Below are positions 60,540-64,000 of a stretch of 64,000 bases of DNA, in pieces; position 1 is the stretch's first letter, and each line of letters opens with the position of its first letter. Source of the DNA: Clostridium_AM tanneri (GTDB lineage: Bacteria; Bacillota; Clostridia; Clostridiales; Clostridiaceae); the NCBI RefSeq assembly GCF_033659955.1, contig NZ_JARUJP010000004.1, positions 62,001 to 126,000 of the forward strand. The letters are read 5' to 3'. The position numbers and the translations under genes were made by a program. The notes beneath the pieces were generated by a model, which saw nothing but the letters and a program-made list of their open reading frames with translations, was not told the DNA's origin and did no database searches.

Positions 60540-62333
60540 TCAAACACATTTAGACAATAATATTTCAAGTTCTTTTTCCTGGATAACTTCACTATTTAAA
60601 AGTTCTTTAGCTACTAATTCAAGTTTTTTTCTATTTACTAGTATATAATTTAAGGTATCCTTATAAATACTATCAAGGATTTCCTTAGTTTCATTTAGTA
60701 TAATTTCATTTTGTAAAGTTATTTCTCTATCATCAAAGCTAACCAATCCTAGTTTATCGCTCATTCCATACTTTGTTATAAGCGTTAACGCCATCCTTGT
60801 TGCTCTCTGTAAATCATTTGAGGCCCCGCCAGTTACACTGTCTTTGCCAAATATTATTTCCTCCGCTGCTCTTCCGCCTAACAATCCACTTATTTTATTT
60901 AGAAGTTCTTCCTTTGTTTGAAACATTCTTTCTTCCGGATTTATAATGGTATATCCAGCAGCTCCTTTAGTAGTTGGTATTATGGAAACTTTAGGAACGC
61001 TTTCATTATTTAACATTTTAGCTATCAGTGCGTGACCTGCTTCATGATAAGCAGTTATTTTCTTTTCTAGTTGTGTTATATTGGATCTATCCTTTTTCTC
61101 ATCTCCTGCAATAATCTTATTTATTCCCCTATCTATATGTTTTAAGTTTATCTCATTACAGTTTTCTTTAATAGCATATATGGCAGCTTCATTCATTACT
61201 CCAGCTAAATCTGCCCCACTCATGTAAACAGTCTGTTTAGCTACCTGAAATAAATCTACTTCCTTTGATAAAGGCTTGTTTTTACCATGAACTTTTAGTA
61301 TTTCATACCTTGCATTTAAATCAGGTAGATCTACCATCACATGTCTGTCAAACCTTCCAACCCGCAGCAACGCATCATCTAAAATATCTAGCCTGTTTGT
61401 GGCAGCTACTACAATAATATTTTCATCACTCTTAAAACCGTCCATTTCTACAAGAAGCTGATTTAAGGTTTTAAAATCTTCGCTTGTTCCTTCTATCCCT
61501 CTTTTACCACCTACAGCGTCTATTTCATCAATAAAAATTATTGCTGGAGCTTTTTCTCTAGCCCCATTAAATAAAGCTCTAATTCTAGATGCCCCTACTC
61601 CTACATATTTTTCAACGAAATTTGCACCACTGGTAGAAATAAAGGAAGCTCCTGTTTCTCCCGCTAATGCTTTTGCTAGAAGAGTCTTTCCTGTACCTGG
61701 AGGCCCATAAAGGATTATACCCTTAGGAATTTTAACTCCAAATTTTTTAAATTTCTCTGGATCTTTTAGAAATTGGATTATATCCATCATATTTTCCTTG
61801 GCTTCTTCATTTCCTGCCACATCACTGAACCTCACATTACTAGAAGGTGATTGATTAAATTCTTCGGGAAGCTTAGCTTTAGTTGATGCAGTATAAGCCT
61901 TTTTTTTCTCATTAATTGCAGAAACTTTAATGATAATCAATATAATTAAAGTAAACATTATCAAAGTAACTGCTACTGAAAGTAAACTAGCACTCTTTTC
62001 AATTTCTACTTTATGCTGTAATAGATATACCATAAACTGCATATCTCTAGGGTTCTCAAAAGTTATCCTTCTACCTGTTACTTCCTCAGCATCAAGAACA
62101 GTATCAGTTCTATTATAGTAAACTTTTTTTATCCTTCCCTTTTCCACCAAACCTTTAAATTTCTCTGTATTCATGTCTGCTTTTCCCAAATTTAATCCTA
62201 AACTGCTTTGAAACTGTGTGAAGATATCTTCAGCAGATACACTAGGATTTCTTAAAAATACAAAAGGGGAAATTACTATAGGTAGCAATATAATAGCGTA
62301 TAAAAAATATGTTCCTAATTTGTTAAATTTCAT
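60540..62333 (-). CDS. ftsH: FtsH-family AAA membrane protease
   Basis: 597 residues: helix 1 (~8-26), a ~85-residue external domain, helix 2 (~117-138), AAA domain with Walker A GPPGTGKT (210-217), Walker B FIDEID (268-272) and the SRH arginines in GRFDR. Zinc protease site HEAGH (430-434) with the third ligand in ASNDLQRAT. It unfolds and degrades membrane and regulatory proteins. It looks like an extra paralogue: the SRH reads LLRVGRFDR instead of LLRPGRFDR, and it is not next to tilS/hpt. AGGAGAG precedes the ATG. Confidence 0.93.
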   Translation of the reverse strand: MKFNKLGTYFLYAIILLPIVISPFVFLRNPSVSAEDIFTQFQSSLGLNLGKADMNTEKFKGLVEKGRIKKVYYNRTDTVLDAEEVTGRRITFENPRDMQFMVYLLQHKVEIEKSASLLSVAVTLIMFTLIILIIIKVSAINEKKKAYTASTKAKLPEEFNQSPSSNVRFSDVAGNEEAKENMMDIIQFLKDPEKFKKFGVKIPKGIILYGPPGTGKTLLAKALAGETGASFISTSGANFVEKYVGVGASRIRALFNGAREKAPAIIFIDEIDAVGGKRGIEGTSEDFKTLNQLLVEMDGFKSDENIIVVAATNRLDILDDALLRVGRFDRHVMVDLPDLNARYEILKVHGKNKPLSKEVDLFQVAKQTVYMSGADLAGVMNEAAIYAIKENCNEINLKHIDRGINKIIAGDEKKDRSNITQLEKKITAYHEAGHALIAKMLNNESVPKVSIIPTTKGAAGYTIINPEERMFQTKEELLNKISGLLGGRAAEEIIFGKDSVTGGASNDLQRATRMALTLITKYGMSDKLGLVSFDDREITLQNEIILNETKEILDSIYKDTLNYILVNRKKLELVAKELLNSEVIQEKELEILLSKCV

Positions 62334-62731
62334 TTTTTCTCTCCTTTTATAAATATGAAAAATTAATTTTTTATAGTTAAAAGAGAGAAGTATTAGCTTC
62401 TCTCTTTTATTGTTCCTATTTAATTAAAAAATCATTACATTTAATGTAAAAGTTTTTCAATTTCTATCCTATTATATTTTTAGCTTCCCTATTTACTTAT
62501 TCTGAAGCCTCTGTTAGCTCACAAATAATGCTAGATAACTCCTAAGCAACCTTTCCTTATTGTTTTCCTACTGATGCAGTTTCATAGTTCTAAATAATAT
62601 TTAAAAATTATACAATAAAATATTTTTATAGTAACTAACTGTATGTATAATTTTTTTTTATAATTCAACAAATTTCATAATAAAATTGTTAATATATAAA
62701 CAATTAAAATTTGTTACTTTGGAGGTTTTTT
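62334..62731. other. Intergenic stretch with one stem-loop
   Basis: 398 bp between divergent genes. A perfect 12-bp stem (AAAAGAGAGAAG/CTTCTCTCTTTT, 62379-62408) with a 6-nt loop lies 46 bp ahead of the ftsH start. Nothing else is supported. Confidence 0.5.
62379..62408. terminator. Stem-loop ahead of ftsH
   Basis: The 12-bp stem with T-rich end fits a terminator on the plus strand (TTTTATTGTT), but no plus-strand gene precedes it. On the minus strand it would fold in the ftsH leader. Confidence 0.45.
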
Positions 62732-63409
62732 ATGATAATTGACACTCATATTCATGAAAGTAAATATTCCTTAGATAGTGAAATATCTCTGAAAGACATT
62801 GTAAAAAGAGCAAAAGAAATTGGACTAGATGGGGTTTGCATAACAGACCATGAAAGTAACGAAATTATGGAAGAAGCTCATGAATACTCAAAATCCACAG
62901 GTTTTTTAATTTTAGTTGGAGCGGAAATACTAACTTATCAAGGCGATATATTAGTATTTGGATTAAAAGATTTACCTAAAAAAATGCTTCCTGCTAAAGA
63001 ACTAATAGAGTTAGTCCACAAAAATAAGGGGGTAGCTATAAGTGCTCATCCTTATCGAAATAACAATAGAGGCATGGGGGATTATATAAAAGTAGCTAAG
63101 TCTTTAGGCTTAAATGGCGTAGAATCTTTTAATGGCAGCACTGAGCCCCACCAGAATCTTCATGCATATTCCCTAGCTACAGAGTTAAATATACCTTCCA
63201 TAGGTTCTAGCGATGCTCACGTTATTGAGAATATAGGTAAGTATGCTACTGTATTTCCTAATGGAATAAGAGATGAAAGAGACCTTATAGATGCTATAAA
63301 AGCTGGAAATGTATGTCCTGCTATGTTTAAAAATGGCCACTACAAACATATAGATATGTATAAGGAAGTTGAAAATAATTTAAAGGATAAAATTTACAGG
63401 GTTGTTTAG
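62732..63409 (+). CDS. PHP-domain phosphoesterase
   Basis: 225 residues from the ATG at 62732, 6 nt after GGAGG; a TTG 21 bp upstream is less likely. All PHP metal motifs are present: DTHIHES (~3-9), ITDHES (~46-51), GAEILTYQGDILVFG, ISAHPYRN and GSSDAH. Such small PHP proteins hydrolyse phosphoesters (nucleoside 3',5'-bisphosphates, RNA ends or histidinol phosphate). A histidine-pathway role is not supported by neighbours. Converges on a glycosyltransferase gene. Confidence 0.92.
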   Translation: MIIDTHIHESKYSLDSEISLKDIVKRAKEIGLDGVCITDHESNEIMEEAHEYSKSTGFLILVGAEILTYQGDILVFGLKDLPKKMLPAKELIELVHKNKGVAISAHPYRNNNRGMGDYIKVAKSLGLNGVESFNGSTEPHQNLHAYSLATELNIPSIGSSDAHVIENIGKYATVFPNGIRDERDLIDAIKAGNVCPAMFKNGHYKHIDMYKEVENNLKDKIYRVV

Positions 63410-63539
63410 TGAAGATAGGCATACTGTTTCATTTTCTAAAATTAATACTATTATTACTAAAGCATTTCCATAACCGAAAAGTATACTCAATGCTTCTCGG
63501 TTATTTAATACTAGTTCGTAGGAAACTATATTATCTAGC

Positions 63540-64000
63540 TTACTTAAAAGTAAAAAGCCTCTCTATATCTTCAAATGCGCTTTTCCAAGACTTTTTACCA
63601 ATAGCTTCCTTAAGGGTACTGTTCATAGTTAGTTTATTTTCTATTTGTTTTTTTATAGCTTTACTTAAATTATTCTCAAAAGTCGGTATGTCCTCCTCCA
63701 GTGGGCTATCTACATCTTTTAGTCTTGGCAGAGGTATATACTCTATAATGCCACTATTATTTATAGTGCTTCCCATCCATTCCTTAACCCCAGGCAGATC
63801 TGTAACTACTATTTTTAAACCGCAGGCCATAGCTTCTATTAATACTAAAGGAAGTCCTTCATAAAGGGATGGCAGTACTAATATATCACATTGCCTAAAA
63901 AGTTCTCCTAATTCCTTTTGGGGAAGAGCACCTAATATATGTATGTTAACCTCCTCTGAATTTCTTTTACATTCTTCAGTAATCTCTTTAGCTTCCTGTC
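63540..64000 (-). CDS. Glycosyltransferase family 4 (GT-B), C-terminal part
   Basis: The last ~153 residues of a gene that begins outside the window. It has the GT4 donor-site motif (LVLPSLYEGLPLVLIEAMA, with the conserved E-x7-E), then CGLKIVVTDLPGVKEW and a helical C-terminus (SAFEDIERLF). Such enzymes transfer a sugar from a nucleotide donor to lipid or polysaccharide acceptors. The frame is open at the window edge. Only one short stem-loop (ATAACCGA/TCGGTTAT, 63471-63507) lies between it and the PHP gene. Confidence 0.9.
   Translation of the reverse strand, partial: QEAKEITEECKRNSEEVNIHILGALPQKELGELFRQCDILVLPSLYEGLPLVLIEAMACGLKIVVTDLPGVKEWMGSTINNSGIIEYIPLPRLKDVDSPLEEDIPTFENNLSKAIKKQIENKLTMNSTLKEAIGKKSWKSAFEDIERLFTFK

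Noticed and set aside
62409..62700. Small gene or coding remnant upstream of ftsH
   Set aside because: All frames on both strands are interrupted within about 20 codons and none has a ribosome site.
63409..63864. 151-codon plus-strand frame overlapping the end of the window
   Set aside because: It is antisense to a clear GT4 glycosyltransferase with conserved motifs and has a Ser/Leu/Phe-rich shadow composition.
1..64000. CRISPR arrays, tRNA or rRNA genes, prophage or integrase
   Set aside because: No regularly spaced repeats, no tRNA-like cloverleaf with CCA context, no rRNA stretches and no phage structural or integrase genes were seen.

Overview
The window looks like a chromosomal segment of a low-GC, spore-forming anaerobic Firmicute, most probably Clostridium sensu lato. 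It is strongly AT-rich, has purine-rich GGAGG-type ribosome binding sites and many TTG starts, and carries GerA-type germination genes, DUF1846, a four-cysteine class III aminotransferase and a CplR/Vga-like ABC-F gene. I found no rRNA, tRNA, CRISPR array or prophage. The gene families support the assignment, but the species cannot be named from this.

Layout. 1-1746 holds spore germination genes (GerAB-like partial, GerAA-like). 2043-5148 holds a cupin regulator, an aminotransferase and a ZIP metal transporter. 5153-5661 is a decayed radical-SAM (spore photoproduct lyase-like) gene. 5699-9754 holds xre-def, a TipAS MerR regulator, an MFS pump and an odd LuxR/DUF2087/GIY-YIG-like fusion. 9983-14272 holds a small membrane protein, a DUF6483-like protein, a two-component system and a frameshifted GNAT gene. 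14459-21720 is a four-gene exopolysaccharide operon: a triple NodB-like protein, a PilZ-linked GT2 synthase, a deacetylase-like protein and a GH18 protein. 21987-26179 holds an ABC-F gene with a long attenuator-like leader, an RsgA-type GTPase and a second TipAS MerR gene. 26352-31000 holds a UBA/DUF4342 protein, a second two-component system, a secreted DUF5050 protein and an esterase. 31129-36166 is a TetR-controlled ABC/HlyD efflux operon with two operators. 36457-39082 holds a nitroreductase, an ArsC-like protein and a lone TnpB element. 40154-44688 holds DUF1846, a lipoprotein cyclophilin, YCII, a cold shock protein and hypotheticals. 44976-50946 holds a soluble chemoreceptor fused to an oligopeptide-binding protein, deoD with an MFS transporter, and an Opp-type ATPase that has lost its Walker A. 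51021-59640 holds VanW, a secreted protein, an exonuclease, malQ, a DMT transporter with a His-rich tail, plsC and cca. 60002-64000 holds a DMT protein, an FtsH-type protease, a PHP phosphoesterase and a truncated glycosyltransferase.

How the genes work together. The exopolysaccharide operon reads as synthesis, modification and trimming of a GlcNAc- or hyaluronan-like polymer, with c-di-GMP as the probable control. Several units sense small molecules: two TipAS regulators with 19-bp MerR spacers, the TetR efflux operon and the ABC-F leader. The strongest candidate for something new is the 44976-50946 neighbourhood. There, parts of an oligopeptide ABC importer have lost the transporter context: the binding protein sits behind a chemoreceptor signalling domain with no membrane anchor, and the ATPase lacks its nucleotide-binding loop.
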